From assembly GCF_002282895.1 (NCBI RefSeq), contig NZ_NRRB01000005.1:180271-244270 (forward strand): a stretch of DNA of 64,000 nt, read 5' to 3'. The notes beneath the pieces were generated by a model that was given only the letters and a program-made list of their open reading frames with translations, was not told the DNA's origin and made no database searches. The position numbers were made by a program, and so were the translations under genes. The DNA is from Paraferrimonas haliotis (lineage in GTDB: Bacteria > Pseudomonadota > Gammaproteobacteria > Enterobacterales > Shewanellaceae). The stretch's first letter is position 1; the number at the start of each line of letters is the position of its first letter. Positions 6,145 to 16,624 of the stretch are shown piece by piece.

Positions 6145-9100
6145 TTATGCGATTTCCATTTTTGGGGTAGGGCTATGGTTACCTTGTTCAATTAAAATTT
6201 GTTCAAATGCAGCTTCAGTCAGTGGTTTACTGAACAAGAAACCTTGCATTTCCTCACATTGTAAACCTCTGAGAATATCTCGTTGAACAGTCTGTTCGAC
6301 GCCCTCTCCAACAACGATCAAGCCCATGTTATGTGCGATGGTTATAATCGAATCGACCATTTTCATATCGCGCTCTGATTCTCCAATATCAGTAATAAAC
6401 GCACGATCAATTTTTAAGGTATTTATAGGAAAGTGTTTCAAGTAGGAAAGTGAAGAATAGCCTGTTCCGAAATCATCTAAGGCCAATTTGATGCCGATAC
6501 CAACTAGGCTATTCATTATCTCAATAGCTCTCTCAGGATCTTCGATGACCGTACCTTCTGTAATTTCGATCTCGAGGTGCTTAGGTGGCAGCTTTGTTAA
6601 TGCCAGCACAGACTCTATTCTTTGCTGAAGATCGGGAAGAGCAAATTGCTTGGACGACAAGTTTACAGCGACCCGTCCTCTGAATAACCCTTTATCCAGC
6701 CACTCTTTTGCCGCAAAACACGCTTTTCTAAGAACGAGTTCGCCAACTTCGATAATAAGCCCATTTTCTTCAGCCAAAGGAATAAAGTCGTTAGGGTTAA
6801 TAAAACCGTATTGCGGATGGCGAATTCTTACCAACGCCTCCATACCTGTTAGCTTACTCGTCTTTAAACATACCTTTGGTTGATAATGAATTTCGAAATA
6901 GTCTTCTTTCAACGATTGACGAACAATATTTTCGATCTCAACTTTTTGTATGGCATCTTGATTCAGTGATTCAGAGTAGAATTGATAGCGAGAGCCGCCT
7001 GCACTTTTAGCAAAATACATAGCTATGTCTGCTTTCCTTAATAAGGATTGCTCAGAATTCGCATCTTCAGGATACAGCACAATGCCGAGTGAAGAGCTAA
7101 TAACAAACTCTCCTTTATCGATAATAAAAGGCTCGTTGAATGCTTCCACCACTTGACTTGCAGTATGAGTACGCTGACTGGCATCCATGTCATTATCCAT
7201 TAGAATGGCAAACTCATCTCCACCGATACGATAAACGCTTGTGGTCTTAGTCACGGTCCGGCTGATCCTATTAGCGGCCTCAACCAGTAATTGATCGCCG
7301 GCATCGTGCCCAAGAGAGTCGTTAATCTTTTTAAAGTTATCTAAATCTAGGATAATCAGTGAGTGGCTTGTGTTCTTTCTAACGAGGTTTTCGAGCGTCA
7401 CTAACAAATTCGAACGGTTAGGTAAACCAGTAAGAATGTCATTGTTGGTGAGGCGCCTAAGCTCATCTTCTTGTTGTTTTCGCCGTGATATGTCATTGAA
7501 AACACCAACGTAGTGGGTTAACTCATTGAGCTCGTTGTACATAGCATCAATGGTTATTTCCATTAGATAGTTGCTATCATCACCACGAAGAGCATCAATC
7601 TCTCCAGTCCAAGAGCCTTGTTGGCGAATGAGTTGCAGTACCTGCTGAGTGTATGACTTTGGGTATCGATTAAAGTACAAAGGCTTGCCAATGAAGCTAT
7701 CTCTGTCTTCAAGGGATATGCGACAACAAGCTTCATTTACTTCAACAAACTGAAACTCTTTATTCAGTATGAACATGCCTTCCGAAATATTCGCAATAGC
7801 TCGAGCAAATAAAGACAATTGCTCCTCAACGACTTTAAAGTTGTTAATGTCTTTAATTGTACCGGTCATACGGGCAGGTTTATCATTACTGTCGCGCTCA
7901 ACGATTTTAGCTCTGTCTAAAATCCACATCCAATGGCCGTCTTTATTTCGTACACGATAAGTGCTTTCAAAGTGGTCAGTTCTTCCTTTGAAATGATCCT
8001 CTAACGCTTTATTGACTCTTTGTTGATCTAACGGGTGTATATTACTATCGGTTCCATCTCCGTTTCGTTGCCCATCCTGAGGGAACTCTAAAAAACCCCA
8101 TATATTAGAGCGGTATATACTCCCTTTATTTATATCCCAATCCCACATCTCGTCACCGGACCCCCACAGTGAGAGTTTTAGACGTTCTTCACTTTGCGAT
8201 ATTAATGCTCTCGTTTTTTGCTTCTTCAAGATCGATCGGCTGAATAAATAAAGCAGTATCACAAGCAAAGATGCGTACAGCAGTTTAGCGCTGGCCGATT
8301 GCCAATATGGAGGAGTGATAGTGATGTCTACCGTCGATACATCACTGTCCTGGGAAGTCATTTTGTTTCGTGCAAAAAACTGAAGCTCGTATGAACCGGA
8401 AGGTAAGTTGGTATAGGTAGCAGAATTAAGTTGGGAAGCTTCGATCCAGGAGTTATCAATTCCTATCATTTTATAGTAGTAACTTAGGGCACTTGGTGAA
8501 GAGGACTTTGGTGATTCAAAATATATAGAAAATGGATAGTCCGAATGTTTAAGAGTAATCTGTTTATTTATATTAGGGTTCGATGTGGTGTAGCTTGTTG
8601 ATAGTTCATCCAAGCGTCTATTAAAAATCCTTAAGTCTCCAACTCTGCCGAGAGCTGGCGAACTTTGACTAAAATAGCTATTAAAATCATTGATATTAAT
8701 TAATGATACGCCGTTCGTTCCCCCAAAGATGATTTGGTCTTCGGATGTTGTTATCGATGAAGGTGCATGATAGTCACTTTGACTTCCATAATCTCTACCA
8801 GCGATAAAATAGTTATTAGTATCTCTGTTGTAATTAAATATTCCATTTTGTGTTGCGCCCCATATTTCATCAATGCGGAGTTCTAAGGAATACACAATTG
8901 AATCTGTTTTAACAAGTTCTTTTTCACCATTATCTGTTATTTCAAAAACCCCATTTGATGTTCCAATGAATATGCTATCAGAGTATATATCCTTTTTTAT
9001 AGAGGTGACGATCATACCCTCAAGTTTAGTTTCTAGCTTTCCGCTTTTAGAAGATAGTATCTTTAACCCATTCATTGTTGAAATATACAAATAGCTATCT

Positions 9101-10449
9101 ATTGACTTTATAGACATTGGAACTAAGTTGATGCTTTTTGCATTGATTATCGATTGTAAATTAAGAGTGAATAGTCCGTTTTCGTTAAGTTTGTATTCAT
9201 TTATTATTCCATCAATTGTGCCCGTGTGAAGAGTACCATTTTCGTAACTTAACGCGGTTACTGCATTGTTAGAAAATTTGATTCTTTCCCATTTTTCGTT
9301 TTTCTTGGTTATATTGTAGAGTCCGTTGATGGAACCTAAAATTATTTTATTCTTACCGTAAAATATTGCAGATTTAGTTCCTTTAATCTGAGTGTCTATT
9401 TCATCCTTAACTTCTAAATTTAGATCTGTTATTAAGAGGTTTATGTCATCAGTGGTTAATAGCAATTCTTTGTCGTATTCATCGATAGCCCATGTGTTTT
9501 GTAGTTTCTTATCACTGTTAGTAAAGTTTTTAATTAAATTTAAACCGTAGGGGATCATATAAATCCCATCACCATTACTTGATTTCCAAATGTTTTTTTT
9601 GCTATCACGATAGGTTGCAGCTAACGAATAATCGTCATTAAAAGGTATTGAATCAATTTTCTTTAGTTTGCTGTTGAAGGTGTCTATAGACTTCGTTGAA
9701 AATGCTGTAAGCAATCCGGAGTTGTAAGTTATAGAGTAATAGCTTTTTTCAGATATTGTTTTACCGTTGGTTAAGTTTACAAGGCCTTGTTTTGTTGCAG
9801 CGATAACATCTTCATTTATAGACTCTATATGATTAACACCTTTTGCTAGAGATACTCTGTATCCAGTTGGAATGTCTAGCTTTAAGAGCTCTTTAGAAAA
9901 GCTTAATACATACAGGCTATCTTCTTTGTAAATTATTTCTTTAGATTCCTTTCCTGGTGAAAAGGTATCGATTTTTACTATTTTTCCATCTCTGTAGAGC
10001 AAGAGATTGCGACTTGTACCTATGGCAAGGCTGCCGTCCTTAGCTTCAGAAATTCGCCAAACTTCACCCCCAAATAATTGCCTACTTGAAAGAAAAGGTT
10101 CAAATTTACTTAGCGAGTTTTTTAACCTAAATATTCCGTCTGCCGAACCAACTAATAACCCTAAGCTTTTCGAAAAATGCAATGCTCGAACTTTTCTAGT
10201 TGATAAATGATTATCAGTACTCGAGTAAGACTTGAAGGTCGATCCGTTGTATCTGCTTAAACCATCTACAGTTCCAAGCCATATGTATCCATCGTTATCT
10301 TCTTCTATTGAGATAATATTTGACTGAGCCAAACCGCTTGAAGCATTGTACTTCACGATTCGAACGTCTTGCTTTGCAGCCTCGGCAAGAGGTGAGGCTA
10401 GCAGAAGAAAAACACAGAAGGCTGTATAGATTTGTCTTATTATTTTCAT
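6145..10449 (-). CDS. Periplasmic beta-propeller sensor with PAS, GGDEF and EAL domains (cyclic-di-GMP turnover)
   Basis: A 1434-residue inner-membrane sensor. A signal peptide (about 1-25) precedes a long periplasmic region of two-component-regulator-type propeller repeats (for example DNDGYIWLGTVDGLSRYNG near 52). A Y_Y_Y domain (about 640-715) and one membrane span near 722-742 follow. Inside the cell are two PAS domains with PAC-like tails (about 765-1005), a GGDEF domain with intact GGDEF near 1075, and an EAL domain. The EAL domain keeps EALVR near 1203, NLSSKQF, EITE, DDFGTGYSS and GEGVE, so both cyclase and phosphodiesterase could be active. The cyclase lacks an obvious RxxD inhibitory site. 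Propeller domains of this type often sense extracellular glycans, but the ligand is unknown. Its stop lies about 80 bases before the repeat exoprotein. Confidence 0.9.
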   Translation of the reverse strand: MKIIRQIYTAFCVFLLLASPLAEAAKQDVRIVKYNASSGLAQSNIISIEEDNDGYIWLGTVDGLSRYNGSTFKSYSSTDNHLSTRKVRALHFSKSLGLLVGSADGIFRLKNSLSKFEPFLSSRQLFGGEVWRISEAKDGSLAIGTSRNLLLYRDGKIVKIDTFSPGKESKEIIYKEDSLYVLSFSKELLKLDIPTGYRVSLAKGVNHIESINEDVIAATKQGLVNLTNGKTISEKSYYSITYNSGLLTAFSTKSIDTFNSKLKKIDSIPFNDDYSLAATYRDSKKNIWKSSNGDGIYMIPYGLNLIKNFTNSDKKLQNTWAIDEYDKELLLTTDDINLLITDLNLEVKDEIDTQIKGTKSAIFYGKNKIILGSINGLYNITKKNEKWERIKFSNNAVTALSYENGTLHTGTIDGIINEYKLNENGLFTLNLQSIINAKSINLVPMSIKSIDSYLYISTMNGLKILSSKSGKLETKLEGMIVTSIKKDIYSDSIFIGTSNGVFEITDNGEKELVKTDSIVYSLELRIDEIWGATQNGIFNYNRDTNNYFIAGRDYGSQSDYHAPSSITTSEDQIIFGGTNGVSLININDFNSYFSQSSPALGRVGDLRIFNRRLDELSTSYTTSNPNINKQITLKHSDYPFSIYFESPKSSSPSALSYYYKMIGIDNSWIEASQLNSATYTNLPSGSYELQFFARNKMTSQDSDVSTVDITITPPYWQSASAKLLYASLLVILLYLFSRSILKKQKTRALISQSEERLKLSLWGSGDEMWDWDINKGSIYRSNIWGFLEFPQDGQRNGDGTDSNIHPLDQQRVNKALEDHFKGRTDHFESTYRVRNKDGHWMWILDRAKIVERDSNDKPARMTGTIKDINNFKVVEEQLSLFARAIANISEGMFILNKEFQFVEVNEACCRISLEDRDSFIGKPLYFNRYPKSYTQQVLQLIRQQGSWTGEIDALRGDDSNYLMEITIDAMYNELNELTHYVGVFNDISRRKQQEDELRRLTNNDILTGLPNRSNLLVTLENLVRKNTSHSLIILDLDNFKKINDSLGHDAGDQLLVEAANRISRTVTKTTSVYRIGGDEFAILMDNDMDASQRTHTASQVVEAFNEPFIIDKGEFVISSSLGIVLYPEDANSEQSLLRKADIAMYFAKSAGGSRYQFYSESLNQDAIQKVEIENIVRQSLKEDYFEIHYQPKVCLKTSKLTGMEALVRIRHPQYGFINPNDFIPLAEENGLIIEVGELVLRKACFAAKEWLDKGLFRGRVAVNLSSKQFALPDLQQRIESVLALTKLPPKHLEIEITEGTVIEDPERAIEIMNSLVGIGIKLALDDFGTGYSSLSYLKHFPINTLKIDRAFITDIGESERDMKMVDSIITIAHNMGLIVVGEGVEQTVQRDILRGLQCEEMQGFLFSKPLTEAAFEQILIEQGNHSPTPKMEIA

Positions 10450-10522
10450 TGAGGTGTTGATGTGCTTTTAGCAGCAGTATCCATACTATAGTTCCACCTT
10501 TCCAGAATCAGACCCTAAAGTC

Positions 10523-10548
10523 AAAAAAACACCTCACCTCTGTGAGCG
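10523..10548 (-). terminator. Rho-independent terminator after the M16 peptidase gene
   Basis: On the minus strand CGCTCAC and GTGAGGTG pair around AGAG, with one wobble pair, and are followed by seven T. It lies just past the peptidase stop and separates it from the GGDEF-EAL gene. Confidence 0.65.
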
Positions 10549-10559
10549 TTACCATAACG

Positions 10560-13349
10560 CTAAATTATGAGCTTATTAGCTTCTACCTTAAAGCTCTTCA
10601 AGTTGGTAATGCGAATGCCACCACTGATTTCTGTCTCGTGTTTATGCAGCTCTCCGGTACTGTACAGAATTAATCTATCGGCTTCGTTGGGCCTCATATA
10701 TTGGTTCATATACTCGATCAGATCTGCACGAGTGAGTTTCTCAATGGTTTTGGCAACCAAGCTGCGATGATGAAACTCTACATCTTTGTTTCCGATACAA
10801 ATCCAGTAGCGTTGACTTCTATTTCGTAAATTCGTATCAGGCTCTGTTAGTTGATTGATAATCCCACTTTTGGTGGCGAGCCATTGTTCGGAGTTCAATT
10901 GCATGATCGCATAACTAAAGTTGGTGATGAATTCATCGATTGTTGCGAGCAGCTTAGCTGGACCAAACTTTGGTGATTGAATATAGAAAATCATTCCAGG
11001 TTGGCGATTCAATGGTAAATAACCCGTGCCAAGCATATAACCAAGTTGACGTTCAGTGCGCAACTCATTGAAAAAAGATGACGACATTGCGTGGTTAAGT
11101 AAGCTTAATGTAGCTACTTGTAACGGGTCACTGGTTTGAGCTTGGTAGTATATTAAAATCGCGCTGTCTTGGTGTCGCGATAGGATTTCTCGACGCAAGG
11201 TTCCATAGCCTTGCAGCATGATCATTTCCCGTTGTGTTTCCTGGGCGGGTTTAGATACTTCGCCCAGTATGGTTTGTAATTGAAGTGCTAGGTTTTGCGC
11301 TTCTTCTTTTAACCAGTCGCCGTGTACTAATCCTTCGAAATATATATTTTCGTAGAACTTTGATACGTGTTCGTGGAGCTCATCAAGTACAATTTCTTCT
11401 AGCTCTTCGGCTAATCGATAAGGCTCGTAACTGCGTTTTTGCAGGGTAGCGGTGAGGCTGGTAAACAAGCGAGAGATAGGCGTCGCTTCCTGAGCATTGC
11501 GCCAAGTTCTTATCAGTTGTCGTTGGATAACTCTAAATCGGTTAGGCGCAAAGTTTCGCTCTCGAGCTTTCTCTATCAGCAGTTTAAGCAAGATTTCCTG
11601 TTTTCCGGTAATTCCGGTTAGGTGCAGAGTCAAGCCGCCTTGGTGGGGGTAGATATTAAAACCTAGCCCTGCAACCTCGGCGGGGTAGGTGTACTCCTGC
11701 ACGTAATCTAACAACATCTCTACGTACAAGCGGGTTAGGGCTGCGTGTTTAGGCGTTTTGGTTGCGTGCTCTGAATCGAGGGCAAGGAATAAATGCCCTT
11801 TAGGCACGTTAAACGTATTATCTTTCTTATGCCAAAGCCTAAAGCCTGGACCTTCACCAACCAATACTGGATTGATTTCGTTACTTTGTTGATGTCTAAC
11901 TTGACAAGATTCTACGATGAAAGGGTTTTTCGGCGGTAAGCTCATGTCGTTAGAGCAGCCAGCGTTGCGCCATTTTTGTAGACGCTCGTTGTCTATGAGC
12001 ATCGTTTTATAGGGCGTATCGTACCATTGCGCATTGCGATCTGTGTCGATTTCGGGAGCTATTAACGTTAACCGCATATTGTCGGGATTTAGCTTTCTTA
12101 GCAAATCGGTACATGTTTCTGGTTGCAGGCCATCCATACGATAGTCACCAAAGAGCACGTCTTCCTTAGGGTAATATTGCATGTTGATAGTGAGATGACT
12201 GGCGTAATCTGCAGGTTTTATTTTTTCTTGGAACTCAAACGCCGTTTGCAGAAGCGCTGAACGTTCCTGATACCGCCACTCTTCGATTCCTTGTTGCGCG
12301 ACTAAGTTGATGTATTGAAAGGTTGCGGTAACAATTTCGTCGATATTTTCTAAGCCGTGATCAGTCAACTGCAGGGATATATTGTACTCTTTGTAGTTAT
12401 AACCGTTGATGCCTCCACCGGCTGATATTTGATTTGCTAAGCCGCGTTTTCTAAGAAAAGACAGTAAGCTGCCTTTTGCCTCGTTTCCCAATAGATGACT
12501 AATAAACGTGAGCGGTTTATTGGTATACATATCGTTAATCGAGGGTAAGCTGAAACTTATAGAAAGTCGCTTTTGCTCTTTAATCGGCTCGATGTGCGTT
12601 TCTATGCGTTTGTTTTCCTCTGCAATTAATGGCACCGAGGGGTAGTCTTTTCTATGTTTTCTATTGGGTATTTTAGAAAAATAGCGGGTAACAATTGTTT
12701 GTTGTTCATCTAACGATAATGGCGATACTAGGGCGAGCGTCATAATGTTAGAGGAGTAAAATCTTTGATAGAAAGAAACTAAAATAGCTCTCAGCTGGCC
12801 TTTCTCATCGCTTAACGTTTGTTGATTTCCGACGGAAAACTTGGAAAAGGGATGGCGAGGATCGACTAACTCTTTTAGAACCTGATATACACGCCGAGTA
12901 TCGTCTTTGTATTTTAGGTGAAACTCTGAATCTACCGCCTGAACCTCTCGTTGTATGTATTCTTGAGCGAACAATGGCGCGATAAAAAATTGACTGAATC
13001 TGTCTAATGCTTCTTCCAATGCGGGACTATCGACGTTGAAAAAATAATTAGTATATTCGGAGCCGGTCCAAGCATTGTTAGAACCACCATTTTGACTTAT
13101 AAATTCTTGATATTCCCCAGCGGTAGGAAAGCGCTCGGTTCCCAAAAACAGCATATGTTCTAAGAAGTGGGCTAAGCCAAAGTATGGTTCGGGATCGTCA
13201 AAGTGCCCAGTTGCTACAGCAAGAGAGGCCGCCGATTGTGCTGATAATGTATCTTGAACGAGCAAAACACGCAGCTCGTTATCAAGAGAAAGGTACCGAT
13301 AACGGCGGTGATCATTCGGGCTAACTATTATTGCTGTGGAATTAGGCAA
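10560..13349 (-). CDS. Insulinase-like zinc peptidase, M16 family (pitrilysin-like)
   Basis: A 929-residue M16 metallopeptidase. The inverted zinc motif HFLEH (H61, E64, H65) is followed 77 residues later by the third ligand E142 in REVQAVDSEFH, the same spacing as in pitrilysin. GGSNNAWTGSEYTNYFF is the family's strand near the active site. The C-terminal half carries the inactive homologous domains with RTERQLGYMLGTGY, typical of pitrilysin and insulysin. No signal peptide is evident, unlike E. coli PtrA, so a cytoplasmic location is likely. The family degrades short peptides in an enclosed chamber. It is divergent from sixA with about 160 bases between starts, and its own terminator follows. 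Length is normal. Confidence 0.9.
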   Translation of the reverse strand: MPNSTAIIVSPNDHRRYRYLSLDNELRVLLVQDTLSAQSAASLAVATGHFDDPEPYFGLAHFLEHMLFLGTERFPTAGEYQEFISQNGGSNNAWTGSEYTNYFFNVDSPALEEALDRFSQFFIAPLFAQEYIQREVQAVDSEFHLKYKDDTRRVYQVLKELVDPRHPFSKFSVGNQQTLSDEKGQLRAILVSFYQRFYSSNIMTLALVSPLSLDEQQTIVTRYFSKIPNRKHRKDYPSVPLIAEENKRIETHIEPIKEQKRLSISFSLPSINDMYTNKPLTFISHLLGNEAKGSLLSFLRKRGLANQISAGGGINGYNYKEYNISLQLTDHGLENIDEIVTATFQYINLVAQQGIEEWRYQERSALLQTAFEFQEKIKPADYASHLTINMQYYPKEDVLFGDYRMDGLQPETCTDLLRKLNPDNMRLTLIAPEIDTDRNAQWYDTPYKTMLIDNERLQKWRNAGCSNDMSLPPKNPFIVESCQVRHQQSNEINPVLVGEGPGFRLWHKKDNTFNVPKGHLFLALDSEHATKTPKHAALTRLYVEMLLDYVQEYTYPAEVAGLGFNIYPHQGGLTLHLTGITGKQEILLKLLIEKARERNFAPNRFRVIQRQLIRTWRNAQEATPISRLFTSLTATLQKRSYEPYRLAEELEEIVLDELHEHVSKFYENIYFEGLVHGDWLKEEAQNLALQLQTILGEVSKPAQETQREMIMLQGYGTLRREILSRHQDSAILIYYQAQTSDPLQVATLSLLNHAMSSSFFNELRTERQLGYMLGTGYLPLNRQPGMIFYIQSPKFGPAKLLATIDEFITNFSYAIMQLNSEQWLATKSGIINQLTEPDTNLRNRSQRYWICIGNKDVEFHHRSLVAKTIEKLTRADLIEYMNQYMRPNEADRLILYSTGELHKHETEISGGIRITNLKSFKVEANKLII

Positions 13350-13513
13350 AACTTAAAACTCCGTTAAGTCGTTGGCTACATTATTGATTCTAAATACTGC
13401 TTTTGGCAAATGAGTTATAGTGATTCGGTTGTAAACGAGCCAAATAAAGGGTTTTTATTCCGTTGCAGACACTTTAGAATCCAAATCATGTCAATGAATT
13501 CGATGTTAGGCTT

Positions 13514-13984
13514 ATGTCCTTATTTTTAATGCGTCATGGCGATGCCAGCTTTAATGCATCAACAGACGAGGAACGAACGTTAAGTGAAACAGGCATACGG
13601 CAGGTAAACGCAATGGGGTGCTGGCTTAGCACCCAAGCTGAACGTTTTGACTTAGTGTGTGTAAGTCCATACTTAAGAGCGCAACAAACTTGGCAGAAGC
13701 TGAATCAGTCCATAAATCATCAAGGGACAGTGCATATCCTTGATGAACTGCGACCCAATGCCTCTGCTGACGATACCGCGGACCTTATTTCAGCGATGAT
13801 TGAGTTGCATCAAAGTCGCCATACCTTGGTGGTTTCACACATGCCGTTATTAGGTTATCTATGCAGCGAACTCTTGCCTGGTACAGAGCCTAAGCTATTT
13901 GCTACAGCCGCAATTGCTAAAATTGACAAGAAACACGACGGCATGATGCTAAAGATGCAGCTTCCGAAACCTAGCCCAGATTAG
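13514..13984 (+). CDS. sixA: Phosphohistidine phosphatase SixA
   Basis: A 156-residue protein of the histidine phosphatase superfamily. LMRHGDAS at residues 5-12 carries the catalytic His, and VVSHMPLLGYL near 115 carries the second His. This is the SixA size and pattern, removing phosphate from HPt domains such as ArcB or from phosphotransferase components. It converges with smrB (two bases between the stop codons). The sixA-smrB-prmB-aroC neighbourhood is the usual one in Alteromonadales and vibrios and supports the name. Confidence 0.9.
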   Translation: MSLFLMRHGDASFNASTDEERTLSETGIRQVNAMGCWLSTQAERFDLVCVSPYLRAQQTWQKLNQSINHQGTVHILDELRPNASADDTADLISAMIELHQSRHTLVVSHMPLLGYLCSELLPGTEPKLFATAAIAKIDKKHDGMMLKMQLPKPSPD

Positions 13985-13986
13985 GT

Positions 13987-14496
13987 TTAACTGTCTTGGT
14001 GAATATCCAACAACACTAACAGTGAGCCGTGTCCACCCCATTCTAAAGGGGCTTGGTGAAAGGCGATAACATCCGGGTGTTGTACCAACCAACTGGGTAC
14101 CTTTTGTTTGAGTACGCCGCCACTGACACCGTGGGTAATGCAACAACATTCAATTTGATGTTTTTTAGCTTCTGCAATCAGCGCAACGATTTCAATTTTG
14201 GCGTCTAATTGACGCAACCCATGCAAGTCGAGCAACAAATCCGGATAGTAATCACCGCGACGAAGTTTTTTGAGTTCAAATTTATCGCTTTGTGGTCGGC
14301 AATACCTCACCGGGCCCTCATCATCAAAGTGGGCCTCAAAGGTATCGGAAAATAAGTCGGTTTGAATTTCTTGCTTACTTTGCTCCAAACTCTTTCGGAT
14401 TTTGGGTTGCGGCTTAAAAACACGCTTATCTTGTGTGAACGGTTTCACTCCCTTCATCATTTGAGCAAAACTGTCTGTTTGTTGCTTTTTTTTCAT
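13987..14496 (-). CDS. smrB: SmrB, Smr-domain ribosome rescue endonuclease
   Basis: A 169-residue protein with a charged N-terminal extension (about 1-70) and a C-terminal Smr domain. LLDLHGLRQLDAK near 90 is the DLHG motif and HGVSGGVLKQKVPSWL near 123 the second conserved loop. WLVQHPDVIAFHQAPLEWGGHGSLLVLL follows E. coli SmrB closely. SmrB cuts mRNA between collided ribosomes and so starts rescue of stalled translation. It is encoded opposite to its neighbours, divergent from prmB, as in related genomes. Length is normal. Confidence 0.9.
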   Translation of the reverse strand: MKKKQQTDSFAQMMKGVKPFTQDKRVFKPQPKIRKSLEQSKQEIQTDLFSDTFEAHFDDEGPVRYCRPQSDKFELKKLRRGDYYPDLLLDLHGLRQLDAKIEIVALIAEAKKHQIECCCITHGVSGGVLKQKVPSWLVQHPDVIAFHQAPLEWGGHGSLLVLLDIHQDS

Positions 14497-14582
14497 AGTT
14501 CCAATGAATTTTGTTTCGGCTTAATGGGCAACCACAATTGGTTAGGTTACAATAGCACGATTAAGCCGTAGAGGACTTAGCA

Positions 14583-15509
14583 TTGGATAAGATTTTTGTA
14601 GAAGAAGCTGTATCAGAACTGCATACAGTTGAAGATATGCTGCGTTGGGCCGTTAGCCGTTTCAACGACGCAGAAATTTACTTTGGGCATGGTACCGACA
14701 ATTCGTGGGATGAAGCGGTCGCTCTGGTGTTACATGCACTGCATTTGCCTTTAGAAATTGGTAAGCACGTCAAAACCTGTCGCTTGACCTACAGTGAGCG
14801 CCAAAAGGTGGCTCAGCTTATTATTCGTCGAGTACAAGAGCGCGTACCGGTTGCTTATTTGATTAATAACGCGTGGTTTGCGGGACTTGAGTTTTACGTA
14901 GATGAGCGAGTACTTGTGCCTCGTTCCCCCATAGCTGAGTTGATTGAAAATAACTTTAGTCCTTGGCTGTATAACAAACCCGTCAATAGAATTTTGGATC
15001 TATGTACTGGCAGTGGATGCATTGCCATCGGGTGTGCTTATGCGTTTCCTGATGCCGAAGTAGATGCGGTCGATATTAGTCAAGATGCTTTGGATGTCGC
15101 CCAGATTAATGTCGAACGGTTAAACGTATTGGATCAAGTATTTCCCATGCAGTCGGATCTATTTGATTCCATTGTAGAGGGCACTCAATACGACTTAATC
15201 GTTTCCAACCCCCCATACGTTGATCAGCAAGACATCAGTGATATGCCGGAAGAGTATCATCATGAACCTGAAATTGGTCTCGCCTCCGGTGTTGATGGTT
15301 TGGACATCACTAGGAAAATTTTAGCGCAAGCACCAAACTATTTATCTGAAGAAGGGGTACTGATAGTTGAGGTTGGAAATTCGATGGTGCATCTGATGGA
15401 GCAGTTCCCTCAGGTACCATTTACTTGGATCGAATTTGAGAATGGCGGCGATGGCGTATTTGTCATTACCCGTGAACAACTGGTAGAACACCAAGCCCTG
15501 TTTGTGTAA
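14583..15509 (+). CDS. prmB: Ribosomal protein uL3 N5-glutamine methyltransferase PrmB
   Basis: A 308-residue SAM-dependent methyltransferase. The SAM-binding loop [13 protein letters not shown] is near 140 and the glutamine-binding catalytic NPPY motif (VSNPPYVDQ) near 210, as in the HemK/PrmC group. The longer N-terminal domain and the place directly before aroC identify PrmB, which methylates Gln150 of ribosomal protein L3. The start is a TTG at 14583. Only 20 bases separate it from aroC, so both are likely in one operon with the downstream genes. Confidence 0.93.
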   Translation: MDKIFVEEAVSELHTVEDMLRWAVSRFNDAEIYFGHGTDNSWDEAVALVLHALHLPLEIGKHVKTCRLTYSERQKVAQLIIRRVQERVPVAYLINNAWFAGLEFYVDERVLVPRSPIAELIENNFSPWLYNKPVNRILDLCTGSGCIAIGCAYAFPDAEVDAVDISQDALDVAQINVERLNVLDQVFPMQSDLFDSIVEGTQYDLIVSNPPYVDQQDISDMPEEYHHEPEIGLASGVDGLDITRKILAQAPNYLSEEGVLIVEVGNSMVHLMEQFPQVPFTWIEFENGGDGVFVITREQLVEHQALFV

Positions 15510-15529
15510 AGAAGGAACAAAGTTTATCT

Positions 15530-16624
15530 ATGTCAGGTAATAGCATCGGAAAGTTATTTAACGTGTCAACATTTGGGGAGAGTCATGGACTGGCGCTTGG
15601 ATGCGTAGTTGATGGATGCCCCCCTGGGCTTGAATTAACTGAAGCAGATTTGCAGCATGATTTAGATAGACGACGTCCAGGTTCATCAAGATATACAACA
15701 GCTCGCCGCGAGCCGGATCAGGTGAAAATTTTGTCTGGGGTGTTCGAAGGTAAAACCACAGGCACCAGTATTGGCCTGCTGATCGAAAACACCGACCAAC
15801 GCAGTAAAGACTACTCCAAGATTAAAGATGTATTTCGTCCTGGGCATGCCGATTATACCTACTGGCAGAAATACGGAGTGCGCGATTATCGAGGCGGTGG
15901 GCGCTCTTCGGCGCGCGAAACTGCGATGCGAGTGGCCGCCGGAGCGATTGCAAAAAAATACTTAAAACAGGCTTATGGGGTGCAGATTAGAGCCTACCTG
16001 TCTCAACTTGGCCCTATAAAAGCCGAGTCAGTCGATTGGAATGTGGTTGAGCAAAACCCTTTCTTTTTTCCCGATGACAGTAAGCTCGAGCAGCTTGATG
16101 AGTTTATGCGCAACCTAAAGAAAGAGGGCGACTCTATCGGTGCAGAAGTCACCGTGGTTGCCGATAATGTGCCGGTTGGGCTTGGTGAACCCGTGTTCGA
16201 CAGATTAGATGCGGACATCGCGCATGCACTTATGGGTATTAATGCGGTAAAAGGGGTATCCGTCGGTGATGGCTTTGATGTGATTAATCAACGAGGCTCT
16301 GAGCACAGGGATGAGATGACGCCGCAAGGGTTTAAGAGCAATCACGCCGGTGGCGTGCTTGGCGGTATTTCAAGTGGGCAGCCTATAGTCGCTGCGGTGG
16401 CATTAAAGCCAACGTCAAGTATTACGGTTCCAGGGGAGAGCATCGATAGCCAAGGTGAATCACAACAAGTTGTCACCAAAGGTCGTCACGATCCGTGTGT
16501 CGGTATTCGTGCTGTACCCATCGTTGAAGCTATGCTGGCCATCGTGTTAATGGACCATTTAATGCGACACCGAGCGCAAAATCCACAAGTGACAACAAAA
16601 ACGCCGATTCTCGGTCAACTTTGA
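15530..16624 (+). CDS. aroC: Chorismate synthase AroC
   Basis: A 364-residue enzyme for the last step of the shikimate pathway, making chorismate from EPSP with reduced FMN. The family signatures are present: [18 protein letters not shown] near 17, [16 protein letters not shown] near 47, the [11 protein letters not shown] segment near 124 and the C-terminal [17 protein letters not shown]. Length is typical. An AAGGA ribosome site precedes the ATG. Its TGA overlaps the ATG of the MFS gene (TGATG), so the two are coupled. Confidence 0.96.
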   Translation: MSGNSIGKLFNVSTFGESHGLALGCVVDGCPPGLELTEADLQHDLDRRRPGSSRYTTARREPDQVKILSGVFEGKTTGTSIGLLIENTDQRSKDYSKIKDVFRPGHADYTYWQKYGVRDYRGGGRSSARETAMRVAAGAIAKKYLKQAYGVQIRAYLSQLGPIKAESVDWNVVEQNPFFFPDDSKLEQLDEFMRNLKKEGDSIGAEVTVVADNVPVGLGEPVFDRLDADIAHALMGINAVKGVSVGDGFDVINQRGSEHRDEMTPQGFKSNHAGGVLGGISSGQPIVAAVALKPTSSITVPGESIDSQGESQQVVTKGRHDPCVGIRAVPIVEAMLAIVLMDHLMRHRAQNPQVTTKTPILGQL

